A DNA stretch of 64,000 nt from Rhizobium sp. RCAM05350. GTDB lineage: Bacteria; Pseudomonadota; Alphaproteobacteria; Rhizobiales; Rhizobiaceae. Each line of letters opens with the position of its first letter. Position 1 is the first letter of the stretch. This document shows positions 20,329 to 30,815 of the stretch, in pieces. Both the position numbers and the translations under genes were made by a program. A model generated the notes under the pieces. The model saw only the letters and a list, made by a program, of their open reading frames with translations. It ran no database searches and was not told the DNA's origin. The DNA is taken from NCBI GenBank assembly GCA_024426085.1, contig CP087974.1:1550001-1614000 (forward strand). Reading direction: 5' to 3'.

Positions 20329-21477
20329 GCGCTCCTGATCCGGGTATGTACGGGCCAGCGGGGTGCGCCCTCGATGACCGGACCGTAGCCGAGACGGACG
20401 AACATTTGAAGCGTCTCGCTTTCCTCAACCACAAGCGCCGCACGCATTGCAAGAAAGTGCGGGCGCATTTCGACGAACTCCTGCAGCGCCTGGCTGAGCG
20501 GGTGTATGGACAAACCCGCCGCCGTCGCGGCCAGATTGAGGCGGATGTAATCACGACCGGTGGCGATCTGGTCTGCGCGGCTGTTTCTGGCGGTCTTCAG
20601 CCAAAGGAAGGCCATGGCCGTATCGACCGGTTCTTTCAGGATCGGGAATCTGCTCCCGGAATGTTGTCGACGTCTGGTCGAGCATGTCCTGGCGCGACAG
20701 CAGGCCGGCCATCGACAACCCTTCAACAAACGGGCCGGACAGATCGATACCATCCGGATTGGCCTCAATCTCCGCACGGCCGATACGGATCAGGTCGATG
20801 CTCTCCTTCAGCGTATGCGGTGTGGTGATCTCGGTGAAATAGGCCTGCCACGCGAGGCTGCGCAGCGCGTTGACGCGGGCGGGATCATTGGTATGGGCAA
20901 TGACCGACTGGCGGGCCACGGCAGCAATATCGCCGAGCTTGTTCGTTTCAACCGGCCGGGTGAGATCATACGGCTCCTTGTTCGAGCGACGCGACAGGGC
21001 ATGCGCGAAAAGCGGATCGGCTTTGACCGTCGTATCCCGAATGAGCCGGACATGTGCCACAGGACGGGCATCCAGCCGTGGTTGTGGCTCTCCTTCCGGA
21101 AACAGCGCTGTATCCGCATGATACCCTTCCTCGGCGGCAGCCTGTGCCAGAAGTTCGAGAAAGCAGCCAAGGCCGATGGTGATCTGGCGATCGTAGGGAT
21201 CGGTCTGCGGCAGGCGGCGGGCGCTCTCGCAATAGAGCGTGATTTCATTTTCGGTGGACAGATCGGCAAGCCAAGGCTGCCGGTTATGCGGGTTGGGCGC
21301 CAGTATGGCGAAGGACAATAGCCTACGCCGAAGGTCGCTCTCACCGCGGCCCGCATCCTGCCACGGTTGCCTTGCCGACACAGGGTCGTGGGTGGAAGCC
21401 CAAAGACCGCCACCGGCCCCCGCCAGCACCACACCGCCCCCCGCTATGCTGATAAATCCCCGCCGTGTCACTGCCAT
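20325..21477 (-). CDS. Tat-signal nitroreductase-like protein; one apparent frameshift
   Basis: The roughly 384-residue protein begins MAVTRRGFISIAGGGVVLAGAGGGLWAS, a twin-arginine export signal (TRRGF), so a folded flavoprotein in the periplasm is likely. The body contains FAILAPNPHNRQPW, the nitroreductase-like FMN-binding opening, and SRRSNKEPYD. I chose ATG 21477, with GGAGG 5 bases upstream, over ATG 21489, which lies in that site. An extra C near 20645 shifts the frame; removing it continues ILKEPVDTAMAFLWLKTARN to the stop at 20325. It is co-transcribed with a marR gene. The substrate is unknown; detoxification of nitro or quinone compounds is a guess. Confidence 0.78.
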
Positions 21478-21506
21478 GCCAACCTCCATTGGTTTAATGC
21501 AGAACT

Positions 21507-21530
21507 ATATAGTTTGATATTAAACTATAT
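21507..21530. promoter_or_regulatory. 24-bp palindrome, probable MarR operator
   Basis: ATATAGTTT (21507-21515) and AAACTATAT (21522-21530) form perfect 9-bp inverted arms about a 6-base spacer, 30 bases upstream of the nitroreductase start. Size, AT content and place match MarR operators; the second gene of the operon encodes a MarR protein. Confidence 0.75.
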
Positions 21531-21564
21531 GCAATGCCGAACAGGGATGGGAGCGAACAAACGA

Positions 21565-21600
21565 AAACACCCGCGCCGAAGCTCCGGCGCGGGTGTTTTG
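21565..21600 (-). terminator. Intrinsic terminator of the second chemoreceptor gene
   Basis: AACACCCGCGCCG (21566-21578) pairs with CGGCGCGGGTGTT (21585-21597), a perfect 13-bp stem with a 6-base loop. On the minus strand it is followed by a T-rich stretch. It is 19 bases past the chemoreceptor stop. Confidence 0.85.
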
Positions 21601-21618
21601 AAGGCGAGGCCGAGTTTA

Positions 21619-23752
21619 TCAGGCGGCGCGGCGGGCGTAAGTCGGATGCCTTGCGGCTGGGGCCGAAGACTGGTTGTCACCGATGTTGAACTGGGCAAGC
21701 AGGTCGTTGAGTGCCGCCGCTTCCGAGGCAAGGCCATGGCTGGCAGCGGTCTGCTCTTCGACCATGGCGGCGTTCTGCTGGGTGCCCTGGTCCATGGTGT
21801 TGACGGCGGTGTTGATCTCCTGCAGTCCAACCGACTGTTCGCGCGTGGCGGTGACGATCGCCCCTGATATGCCCGTTGATCTCCTGGACTTCGGCGACGA
21901 TCGCCTGCAGCGACTGGCCGGTTTCACCGACGAGCGTCACGCCGGCGCGGACCTGTTGACCAGACGTGGTGATCAGAGCCTTGATTTCCTTGGCGGCATT
22001 AGCTGAGCGCTGGGCAAGCTCGCGCACTTCCTGGGCAACGACGGCAAAACCCTTGCCGGCATCGCCTGCACGGGCTGCCTCGACGCCAGCGTTCAGCGCC
22101 AGGAGGTTGGTCTGGAAGGCGATGTCATCGATGACGCCAATGATGTTGGAAATCTCGCCGGAGGACTTTTCGATACCCTGCATGGCGTTGACGGCGTTGC
22201 GGACGACTTCGCCGGACTTTTCGGCACCGGCGCGGGTGCGGGCGACCAGCTGACCGACCTCTTCGGCGCGGCGGGCGCTATCCTTGACAGTCGTGGTGAT
22301 CTGCTCGAGTGCCGCGGCCGTTTCTTCCACCGAGGCTGCCTGCTGCTCGGTGCGGCGGGCAAGATCGTCGGCGGCATGGCGGATTTCGCTGGCACCAGCA
22401 TCGATGGCGCGGGCATTGGTTCCAACGGCCTGCAGCGCCTGATGCAGCTTGCTCACCGAGTTGTTGAAGTCGGCACGCAGGCGGTCCAGATGCGTCACGA
22501 ACGGAACCGAGATGCGGTAGCCGAGATCGCCGTCGGCAAGACGGCCAAGACCGGTCGCCAGCGCTTCGACAGCCTGCTGGATATCGGCGGTTTCCTTGGC
22601 CTTCGAGGCTTCGCGCTCGCGGCGCTCCTGCTCGGACAGCGAACGGCCGGTCTCGGCTTCGCCTTCAAGACGCGCACGTTCGATGGCATTGGTGCGGAAC
22701 ACGGCGACGGCGGCGGCCATCGAGCCGATCTGGTCGCGGCGCTCCTGGCCGGGAATTTCGGCCTTGAGGTCACCGGCAGCCAGGCGCTCCATGGCACCGG
22801 TCATGTCGGTGACAGGACGGATGACGAGGCGGCTGAGCAAGGTAGCGAGGAAGGCGATCATCACACCGACCGCCAGAAGGGTGGCGATGGTGGCGGCAAT
22901 CCGGAACTGGCCGATAGCGGAATAGGCGACGTCGGAATCAACAGCGAAACCGACATACCATTCAACCGTCGGCAGGCCAGCAACCGGCACGAAGCTGACC
23001 AGCATCGGCTTGCCGTTAAGCTCGGTCTGCATGATCGACGAACCGATCGACGGCGTCGAGGCCGGGAAAGCATCGGCGAGCGTCTTGGTCACCAGCTTGG
23101 CATCCGGATGAACAAGGATCTGGCCCGACTTATTGACGAGGAAGGCAAAGCCTTCGCCGCCGACATCGATGGCCTTGACCATCGATACCAGTGTTTTCAG
23201 CGAGAAATCGCTGCCGGCAACACCGGCCAACTTGCCGTCCTTCTTCACCACCGCCGCAGCGCTGATGATCAGGTCGCCGCTGGACGCATCGATATAGGGG
23301 TCGGTCAGCACGCTTCCGTCGGCCTTGACGGCGTCCTGGTACCACGGGCGTTTGCGTGGATCGTACCCCTCCGGCATAGGCATGATCGGCCAGGTGGTGA
23401 ACTTTCCGGTTTCGTCGCCGACATAGGTGCTGATGAATTCCTTGACGAGAATATCGTTGTTGAGCGTGGCTTCGAGCCCGGCCTGATCGGCGACACCGCC
23501 TGCTGCATCGGCAACCATCGCCGTCAGCGTGACGCGGCCGTTCAGCCAGTTGGCGACGCTCTGGGCGGCCTGCTTGCCGGAGGAAGAAATGTTCTCCTCG
23601 ACGGCGCGGGTCGTCACATCATGCTGGAGGCTGTCGATGTAGACGGAAAAGCCGGCAAAGGCGGCGACGACGACGAAGGACGCGGCAACAAGGATGCGCG
23701 TCATCAGGTTCGATCTTTTGGACAAGTCAGGTTTCCCTATTGCGGCCCGCAT
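21619..23752 (-). CDS. Methyl-accepting chemotaxis protein with dCache sensor; one apparent frameshift
   Basis: Chemoreceptor of about 711 residues. An N-terminal membrane segment ([20 protein letters not shown]) precedes a long periplasmic dCache-type sensor with [32 protein letters not shown] and [12 protein letters not shown], the conserved ligand-pocket pattern for amino-acid-like ligands. A second membrane segment, HAMP ([22 protein letters not shown]) and a signalling domain with [20 protein letters not shown] follow. The frame breaks near 21870, where one base is missing; the repaired end is [19 protein letters not shown] through the stop at 21619. The start is uncertain: ATG 23752, TTG 23725 (best ribosome site) or ATG 23704. 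No che cluster is adjacent. Confidence 0.85.
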
Positions 23753-23996
23753 TTGCGCCGGGCGGAGGCTCGATCTGGTCCGCATACGGGATCGGCGACC
23801 GGCGCCAAGGACGCAAGGCCTGTTCCAGAATGCGAAAATGGGATGACATGCCACGGCGGGCGGAGACGGCGCGCGTCATGCGGCCCGTCAGGAACCGGAC
23901 ATCCCGGCCTGTAATGAGCCGAACCATATCGGCACGTACTTAAGGCAGTGTTAAAATTTCATGACTCGAAAAGTGAGGATTTTAAGGGCTTTCCGG

Positions 23997-25082
23997 CTAT
24001 TCGGCCGCCTGTTTCAGGCCGGAAAACAGCTGCGGTTTCTTCAGACCCCAGACGGTCGCCAGATGCATGGACGACGAAATCCCGGCATCGAGCATGTAGG
24101 GGCCGGGCGTATCCGCCCCGGTTCGCGACGCCGGCCTCGGCTTCAGCGGCGTGCCATGGCCCATGCCGTCGATCAGATAGAGTTCGACCGCGATCCGGCC
24201 CTCGGCATCTTTCCAGACACGATGGAGATGGCCATCGACTTCGTTTTGCGCATAGGCATCGCCCTCAAGACCGTGCACATCAAGCCATTGCTGCAGCAGC
24301 GCATCTGCATTGGACAATGAGACCGTATGATCCCTGGTGCCATGCCAGATCGAAACCGTGGGAAAATCGCGCGTCACCGGCGAGGCGGAGCGCACCAGAT
24401 CACCCCATTCCTGCGATAAGCGTTCCGGTGCGGACTTCATCGCCGCCAGTGCCCGGTGCACGTCACGCGCTGCGCCATAGGGCAATCCGGCGATAATGCC
24501 GCCGCCACGGAAAATATCGGGATAGGCCGCCAGCATTGCCGAGGCCATCGCGCCGCCGGCGGACAGTCCAGTCACGAAAACACGCTTGCGGTCGATAGCA
24601 TTGCCCGTTGCCATCTTGGCGACCATCTGGCGGATCGACATCACCTCGCCGCGGTCACGCGTGACGTTGCTCGGGCGGAACCAGTTGAAACAGAGATTGG
24701 CGTTGTTGGAGCGCTTCTGCTCGGCATAGACGACGGCAAAGCCGCGCTCCCGGGCCAACGTCGACCAGCCGCTGCCCTTGTCATAGGCTTCGGCACTCTG
24801 GTGGCAGCCATGCAGGACAATGACGAGAGGCGACTTTTTCGGCAAGTCCGCAGGGACATAGCGAAACATCCGCAGATGGCCGGGATTGCTGCCGAATGCC
24901 GTGACCTCTTCCAGCCTTGTGGCTGAACGCGGCTTGGCGGCTGGTGTTGCTGCCGGTGGCTTGGTGGATGATACGGAAACAAGCGCCTTGCGCGTTGCCT
25001 TCACGGCTTTGGTGAAGGTCTTTTCCCAGCGCCGGTGCTGCCTCAGCATATCGGACAGGGAAAACTTGAAACGAGACCGCAT
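23997..25082 (-). CDS. PHB depolymerase-family extracellular esterase
   Basis: Alpha/beta hydrolase of the Esterase_PHB/LpqC group, 361 residues. The pattern is LVIVLHGCHQSAEAYD (oxyanion histidine-glycine, near residue 87), AEQKRSNNANLCFNWF, the nucleophile elbow GLSAGG around residue 173, and the late catalytic histidine in IDGMGHGTPL. ATG 25082 has AAGGA 7 bases upstream. No clear Sec signal is seen; the first 60 residues are basic and low-complexity, so location is uncertain. Proximity to an acyl-CoA dehydrogenase/enoyl-CoA hydratase pair fits a role in hydroxyalkanoate or ester use, but this is inference. Confidence 0.8.
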   Translation of the reverse strand: MRSRFKFSLSDMLRQHRRWEKTFTKAVKATRKALVSVSSTKPPAATPAAKPRSATRLEEVTAFGSNPGHLRMFRYVPADLPKKSPLVIVLHGCHQSAEAYDKGSGWSTLARERGFAVVYAEQKRSNNANLCFNWFRPSNVTRDRGEVMSIRQMVAKMATGNAIDRKRVFVTGLSAGGAMASAMLAAYPDIFRGGGIIAGLPYGAARDVHRALAAMKSAPERLSQEWGDLVRSASPVTRDFPTVSIWHGTRDHTVSLSNADALLQQWLDVHGLEGDAYAQNEVDGHLHRVWKDAEGRIAVELYLIDGMGHGTPLKPRPASRTGADTPGPYMLDAGISSSMHLATVWGLKKPQLFSGLKQAAE

Positions 25083-25216
25083 GGACAGATCCTTGGCTAA
25101 CCGGCATGCCCCCAATGCCGAAATTCCTCCACGCTACAAGTTTCAATATGGGGCAGCCCCCTTCATCCGGCAAGGCGGCCCTGCGACAAAACTCCCGGCC
25201 TGTCGCAGGGCTGCAA

Positions 25217-25974
25217 TCAGCGGCGCATGAACGCCTCGAAAGCAGCGCGCTTCGGCGCTTTTCAACTGTGCAGCAAAGTGTTTTGCCTCCTCGTCGATGC
25301 GGGCCAGAACGTCGGAACGGTCGCCGCGAATAAGGTCGCGGGCGATGCGCAGCGCTTCCGGCGGCTTTTTTCGCCAGATTTGCGGCAAGCGCCAGCACCT
25401 CTTCCTCGATCGCATCGGTACCGGCGATCTTCCAGATCAGCCCGGCCTCTTGCGCCTCTGCGGCGGTGAACGGCTCACCGGCAGCCAGAAGCGCAAAGGC
25501 CCGCTGATGACCGGCGATGCGCGGCACGATCAGGCTGGAGGCCGCTTCCGGCACCAGCGCCAGATCGACGAAGGGCGTCTTGAAGGTCGAACGGTCTGAG
25601 GCGATCGTCAGGTCGCAATGCAGATGGATGGTCGTGCCGATGCCGATCGCCAGACCGTCGACGCCGGAAACAATCGGCTTGGCCGCACTGGCGAGCGCCT
25701 TCAGAAACTCGATGACCTCCTGCCCCATCGATCCGCCCATGGCAAAGGCCATGAAATCGGCCATATCGTTGCCGGCCGAAAAGCAGCCTTCGGTGCCGAG
25801 AAAGGCCGTGACGCGGATGGCGTCGTCGGTTCCGGCGACGGTGAGCGCATTGGCCATCTTGGCGTACATCGCCCGGGTGATGGCATTTTTCTTGGCCGGC
25901 CGGTTGAAGCGGATGACCTGAACACCCGGATAGGCTTCGGGCCGCTCGATCAGAACATCATCGGTCATGGTCAT
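25217..25974 (-). CDS. Enoyl-CoA hydratase/isomerase family protein; two apparent frameshifts
   Basis: Crotonase-fold protein of about 252 residues. Key parts are IRFNRPAKKNAITRAMY (near residues 20-36), GCFSAGNDMADF (oxyanion loop near 65), VDGLAIGIGTTIHLHCDL and FVDLALVPEAASS. One extra A in a run near 25371 and a missing GC near 25246 break the frame. Corrected, the end reads KKPPEALRIARDLIRGD through ARAAFEAFMRR with the stop at 25217. It starts 20 bases after the acyl-CoA dehydrogenase on the same strand, so the two act together in beta-oxidation-type acyl-CoA breakdown. Confidence 0.85.
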
Positions 25975-25993
25975 CTCCTTCAGGCCTTATCGA

Positions 25994-27774
25994 TCAGGCA
26001 AGTGCGATACGGGCGCTGGCAAGGCTTGCAGCACCTGTGACGATGCTGTTTTTCAGCGCCGCCGTTTCGGACAACAGGTTTTCGGCCGCGAAACGGCAGA
26101 GCGCGATGCGGACATCACGGCCGCCATCGCCCGCCTCCGCCAACCCGCCCTTGGCGAGATAGACACCGGTCAGCGTCAGGCCGAACAGCCGCTGATAGGC
26201 CGTGGCACCGGCCAGTGCTTCGGCAGATTTTCCTTCGACGAGGCGCGCCAACAGCCACTCGGTCGTCTCTTCCAGATCAGCAATCGCATCGTCGAGACGG
26301 CTGCCGGTTTCGCCGAAATCGGCGAGGTTGGATGATCCCACCTCCTGCGCAATCGCCTTTAACTCAGCGATGAAGCTACGCACATGCCCGCCCTCGGACA
26401 GAGGCAGCTTGCGGGTAACGAGGTCGATCGCCTGGATGCCGTTGGTGCCTTCATAGATCGGCGCGATCCGGGCATCACGCAGATAGCGCGCGGCACCGGT
26501 TTCCTCGATGAAGCCCATGCCACCATGGACCTGGATGCCCATCGAAGCCGCATCGACACCGACATCAGTGCCGAAGGATTTGGCGATCGGCGTCAGCAGG
26601 CTGGAGCGCTCCTGCCAGTGACGGGCCTCCTCGCCTTCCGACACATGTGCCCGATCGACCGCACGGGCACATGTCAGCTGATGGCGCGTGCGCCCTGCGT
26701 CAGGGCCTTCATGGTTAAAAGCGTGCGGGCTATATCCGGATGCTCGATGATCGGGCTCATGCCCGTGCCCTTCCAGCCGGGCGCCTTGCCCTGCGTGCGT
26801 TCGCGCGCATAATTCAGCGCATGCTGGGTCGCTGCTTCCGCCATCGCCACACCCTGTATGCCGACGGCAAGGCGGGCATTGTTCATCATCGTGAACATGC
26901 AGTTGAGGCCCTTGTTCTCCTCGCCGACGAGATAGCCGACAGCGCCCTTCTCATCGCCAAACCGGCCGTCGCCATAGACCATGGTGCAGGTCGGCGAGGC
27001 ATGGATGCCGAGCTTGTGTTCCAGCGAGTGGCAGAACAGATCGTTGCGGGCGCCGAGCGACCCATCCTCCTTGACGAGGAATTTCGGCACCAGGAACAGC
27101 GAGATGCCGCGCGTTCCCTCCGGAGCTCCGGCGATCCGCGCCAGCACCAGATGAACGATATTATCGGTGACCTCATGGTCGCCCCAGGTGATGAAGATTT
27201 TTTGGCCAAAAATCCGGTAGGTGCCGTCATCGCGGCGTTCGGCGCGGGTTTTCAACACGCCGAGATCGGAGCCGGCATGCGGTTCGGTCAGGTTCATCGT
27301 CCCGGTCCATTCGCCCGAGATCATCCTGGCAAGGTAGGTCGATTTGAGTGCTGCGGACCCATGCTTTTCGAGCGCATCGACGGCGCCCATGGTCAGCATC
27401 GGCGCCAGCGCAAAGGCCATCGAGCCGGCATTCCAGAACTCCATGGCAGCAATATGCAGCATGTGCGGCAGCGCCTGGCCGCCGAATTCTTCCGGCGCCG
27501 TCAGGCTGTTCCAGCCGCCGGCCGCCCAGTTGCGATAGAGGTCGGCCCAGCCTTCCGGCACCTGCACCTTGCCATCGATGAGCTTCGATCCCTGCCGGTC
27601 GCCGATATCGGCCAGCGGTGCAACCTCGTCGGTGGCGAAGCGGCCGGCTTCACCAACGATCGCATCGACCAGTCCCTCGTCAAGATCACCGAAAATACCT
27701 GCGGCCAGATCTTCGCCGAGCCCAGCCACATGCTTCAGCGTGAACAGAATTTCGTCAACCGGCGCCTTGTACAT
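25994..27774 (-). CDS. Acyl-CoA dehydrogenase with C-terminal AcdH domain (DmdC-like); one apparent frameshift
   Basis: FAD enzyme of about 593 residues, longer than classical acyl-CoA dehydrogenases and with the extra C-terminal domain of the DmdC/AidB-like group. It starts MYKAPVDEILFTLKHVAGL. FAD and substrate motifs include MNLTEPHAGSDLG, FGQKIFITWGDHE and the late IYEGTNGIQAIDL. One base is missing near 26678 (RAIS to TCARAVDRAH). The start is ATG 27774 rather than 27792, on family fit. It leads a two-gene operon with the enoyl-CoA hydratase, and an ACGT-N2-ACGT palindrome sits upstream. The substrate could be a branched, thio-substituted or medium-chain acyl-CoA. Confidence 0.86.
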
Positions 27775-27860
27775 ATTGGTCTCCTCCCACAATCACACGA
27801 TAACATTGCTGCATGGCAGTCCAGCAATGGCATCGTCGTTGATCCGAGAAATTATTGATT

Positions 27861-27876
27861 TTTACGTAAACGTCAA
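27861..27876. promoter_or_regulatory. ACGT-centred palindrome, candidate LiuR/MerR-type operator
   Basis: TTTACGTAAACGTCAA has two ACGT cores spaced by 2 bases in inverted symmetry, 87 bases upstream of the acyl-CoA dehydrogenase. It resembles sites I recall for LiuR, the MerR-family regulator of branched-chain and fatty-acid catabolism. No liuR gene is visible in the window, so the match is suggestive only. Confidence 0.45.
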
Positions 27877-27982
27877 TAATCGATTGTCCATCTACGCGCT
27901 AACGATCGGTAGACGGGCTGTAGCAAAACTGTCATGAAACGCGAATACAGCGAAGCCTGGCTTCCTCCCGGGACAATGCCGC

Positions 27983-28976
27983 ATGAATCTGATCTCGTCT
28001 GAAATACCCGGACTCGTCTGGGCCTATCGCTTCCTGCCCGGCGAAAGCCGCTGTGTGCGGATTGCAGCCGATCTCGTCCATCGACGCGCTGATGGAAGGC
28101 GAAGGCTGGGTCTGGCTGCACTTGGCACTGAGCGACGCGCGCACGCCCGGCCTGATCGAACGCATCACCACTCTGCCGCCGAGCGCGCTATCGACCCTGA
28201 CCAGCCACGATACGCAGGCAGCGGTGACCATATCCGACGACATGGTCTACGGCACGCTGGTGGATTTCGAGCGTACCTTCGATGCCGAAACGAAAACCAT
28301 CGGCTGGCTGCATTTCGCCGTCACCGAAAAGATTATCATCACCACGCGGCTGCACCCGCTGCGTAGCATCGACCGGGTCAAGGCGGCCGTTGAGAAGGCC
28401 GCCCGCTGTGCCCGACCGATCGATCTGTTCGAAATGATGGTGGTCGAATTCCAGCGCACGCTGATCAGCCTCGTGCTGGAGCTGACCGAAGAGCTCAACG
28501 TCATCGAGGACGACGTCTATGGCGAGGCGGGGCACAACCACCAGCCGCGCCTGGCGCCACTCAGGCGAACCGCCGTGCGTCTGCACCGGCACCTGCGGAC
28601 TTTGCTCGCGTTGCTGCGGCGCGCTGGCACATCGGAAGAAGACGAGGTGCCGGAAGGGTTCATCGACGTTGCGGAACGGCTGTCGGACAGGCTGGAAGCG
28701 GTGGACCGCGATGTCTTCGCGCTGCAGGAGCGCTCCCGCTTGCTGCATGAAGAGATCGACAGCAAGCTCTCGTCAGAGACCAACCGGCACCTCTACATCC
28801 TGTCGCTGATGACGGCCTTCCTTTTGCCGCCGACGCTGGTCACCGGCTTTTTTGGCATGAATACCAGCAACCTCCCCTTTGCCGAGGGCACGCAGGGCAC
28901 ATTGATCGCCGGGATGTTCATCCTGTTGTCGATGGGACTGGCCTGGACGATCCTCAAGCGGATCGGAATTCTCTAA
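27983..28976 (+). CDS. zntB: CorA/ZntB-like divalent metal transporter; one apparent frameshift
   Basis: Inner-membrane pentameric metal channel of the CorA superfamily, about 330 residues. A large cytoplasmic N-terminal part (GEGWVWLHLALSD, VDFERTFD) is followed by a long helix with coiled-coil character and two C-terminal membrane segments flanking the signature GFFGMNTSN (GMN near residue 290). ZntB-type rather than CorA is favoured by the NLPFAEG loop after GMN. One extra base near 28070 (GATCTCGTCC) separates the first 30 residues (ISSEIPGLVWAYRFLPG) from the rest. Zinc versus magnesium specificity is not settled by sequence. Confidence 0.82.
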
Positions 28977-28989
28977 CGCACACAAAAAT

Positions 28990-29012
28990 GGCCGGAGACA
29001 AAGTCCCCGGCC
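28990..29012 (-). terminator. Terminator between convergent zntB-like and BA14K genes
   Basis: GGCCGGAGAC (28990-28999) pairs with GTCCCCGGCC (29003-29012) with one mismatch and a 3-base loop. On the minus strand it is followed by CATTTTTG, so it best serves the BA14K gene, though it may stop both. Confidence 0.7.
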
Positions 29013-29039
29013 TTAGTCTGTGCTGATCAAATCAACGCA

Positions 29040-29528
29040 TCAGTAGGGCGAATTGCACTGCCTGCGCGGGCCGTTGTTAGGCTGATAGGTGTTGTCGTAG
29101 GCGCGGTAACTGCGATAGCGATTGTAGCACCATTGAGTGTGGCTGCCGCCATACTGGGCCGGGGGCTGGGCGATCGCACCGCCGATAATGGCACCGGCGG
29201 CAAATGCACCGAGGGGGAACCAAATCCCATTATATTCATGATAGCCCGGACGGTAGTAGTTATAACCACGATGGCCATTGTAATAGGAATAGCCGCCACG
29301 GCGGTAATAGCCATGCCTGTTGTTATTATAGGCACGTCTGTTGTTGTACCGGGGCCTGTTATTATAACGCCGGTCGCCATGGCGGTTATATTGCACAGCT
29401 TCCGCATCGGTACGGTCAGCCTGGACCGGCACCGGCATCTGGGTGAAGGCATGTGACGGGGCAAATGACGTTGCCAGCAACACGGCCGACAATGCCAGCG
29501 ATGCCATCCTCATTTTGAAAACACCCAT
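29040..29528 (-). CDS. BA14K family protein (small secreted, lectin-like)
   Basis: The 162-residue protein has a Sec signal ([23 protein letters not shown]), then an Asn/Tyr/Arg/Gly-rich low-complexity middle full of YNNR and YYRRGGY-type units. A hydrophobic segment ([16 protein letters not shown]) precedes the family signature [21 protein letters not shown] close to the C-terminus. BA14K was first described as an immunoreactive Brucella protein; its function in rhizobia is unclear. ATG 29528 has GGAGGAG 8 bases upstream. The gene is intact. Confidence 0.88.
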   Translation of the reverse strand: MGVFKMRMASLALSAVLLATSFAPSHAFTQMPVPVQADRTDAEAVQYNRHGDRRYNNRPRYNNRRAYNNNRHGYYRRGGYSYYNGHRGYNYYRPGYHEYNGIWFPLGAFAAGAIIGGAIAQPPAQYGGSHTQWCYNRYRSYRAYDNTYQPNNGPRRQCNSPY

Positions 29529-29689
29529 TCGGGGCTCCTCCATTTCAATTGCTATCGGACAATATTGTCTTGGCGATAGAACGATTTGCGGCTATTTTTG
29601 TTCCACGGCCCACCACAACTAAACACGTTCGAAGTATTCGCGCCAGACGTGTTAATGCTCGGTTAACTATCTTTCCGCACCCTCATACG

Positions 29690-30686
29690 ATGGAAAAGCG
29701 CCAAGGCACAGGATTGGGCAAGTTTTTCCGCCTCGCCGCTCTCCTCGGCGCTGGGCTGTTTTCCGGCGGCGCCTTGATTTCGAACGAGACATCGGCCCGC
29801 GATCTGATGCCATGGAAGTCGGCGTCTCACGCGCTCGTCATCGATGCCTATGAACTCAATATCATCGACTGGGACGCGATGCTCAAGGACAAGCGCATCG
29901 CCGGCTTCATCTCCAAGGCGTCGGACGGCCTGCCGGAAAGCTTTGCCTGCACCGGTGATCATGCCGGCGACACGGTCGCCCACTGCAAGACGATGTGGCG
30001 CAAATATGCCGTCAGCCGCGAACTCTACCAGACACGGCGCCTCATCGCCCCGCGCGAGCGGACTGCTCTGGGGTGCCTACCACCTCGCCCGACCAGGCAA
30101 CCCTGTAGACCAGGCCAACCATTTCCTCGATTATGCAGAGCCGCGCGATGACGAACTGATGGTGATCGACCTTGAGGGCATAGACCCCGGGAAATACATG
30201 TCGCTGGAAGACGCGGCCGTATTCGTTGGCCATATCAAGACCCGCACCGGCCGATACCCGATGCTCTACACCAATCACGTGACTGCCAAACATATCGCCG
30301 CCAACCGTGACCGCTTCCCGATCCTCTCACGCCTGCCGCTCTGGTATGCCCGCTACAAGCCGGGCATCCGCAATGTCTTTCCGATGGGCAACTGGGACGC
30401 CTACGCGCTCTGGCAATTCTCCGCCGCCTCCAACTGCGGCAAGCGGCGTTGTCCCTATCGCGTTGCCGGAACGCTCACCGATATCGACGTCAATGTCGCA
30501 GCGACGAATGCCAAGGCGCTCAAAGCCGTCTGGGCCAAAGGCGAACTCCTGCCGGAAAAACCTCTGGACAAGCCGCTGCTGATCGCCTCGGGCAAAGCGG
30601 AGTCTTTCTCGGGCGCCGGCATGGACATGGATATGATCGTGACGGGATCAGTCGCCAAAGCGTCCTTTGCTCTAGGCCTTCGCTAG
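29690..30686 (+). CDS. Secreted glycoside hydrolase family 25 lysozyme-like protein; one apparent frameshift
   Basis: Muramidase-type GH25 fold, about 331 residues. A basic N-terminus and hydrophobic stretch (FFRLAALLGAGLFSGGALIS) suggest export. GH25 features in order are VIDAYELNIIDWDAM, IAGFISKASDG, LLWGAYHLARPG, LMVIDLEGID (catalytic Asp/Glu), YPMLYTNHVTAKHI, LPLWYARYKPG and ALWQFSA. An extra C in the run at about 30053 breaks the frame between RRLIA and RASGLLWGAYH. The start is ATG 29690. It may remodel the cell's own peptidoglycan or attack competitors; no immunity gene is seen beside it. Confidence 0.85.
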
Positions 30687-30815
30687 AAATCGCCATTGCG
30701 ATGTCGCCGCGAATTTACCATAAGCGCCGAAATGCCGTGTCCGGGGTAACCCTGTTTACCCCTTTGCCGTATGAGAATGTGAAACCAAGGCAATGACACT
30801 GCACATGATGGGCAG

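Noticed and set aside
24781..25370. A continuation of the enoyl-CoA hydratase frame over the esterase gene as a long fusion
   Set aside because: The extension arises from a one-base insertion at about 25371; past it the sequence is shuffled relative to the family, while the correct C-terminus continues in another frame.
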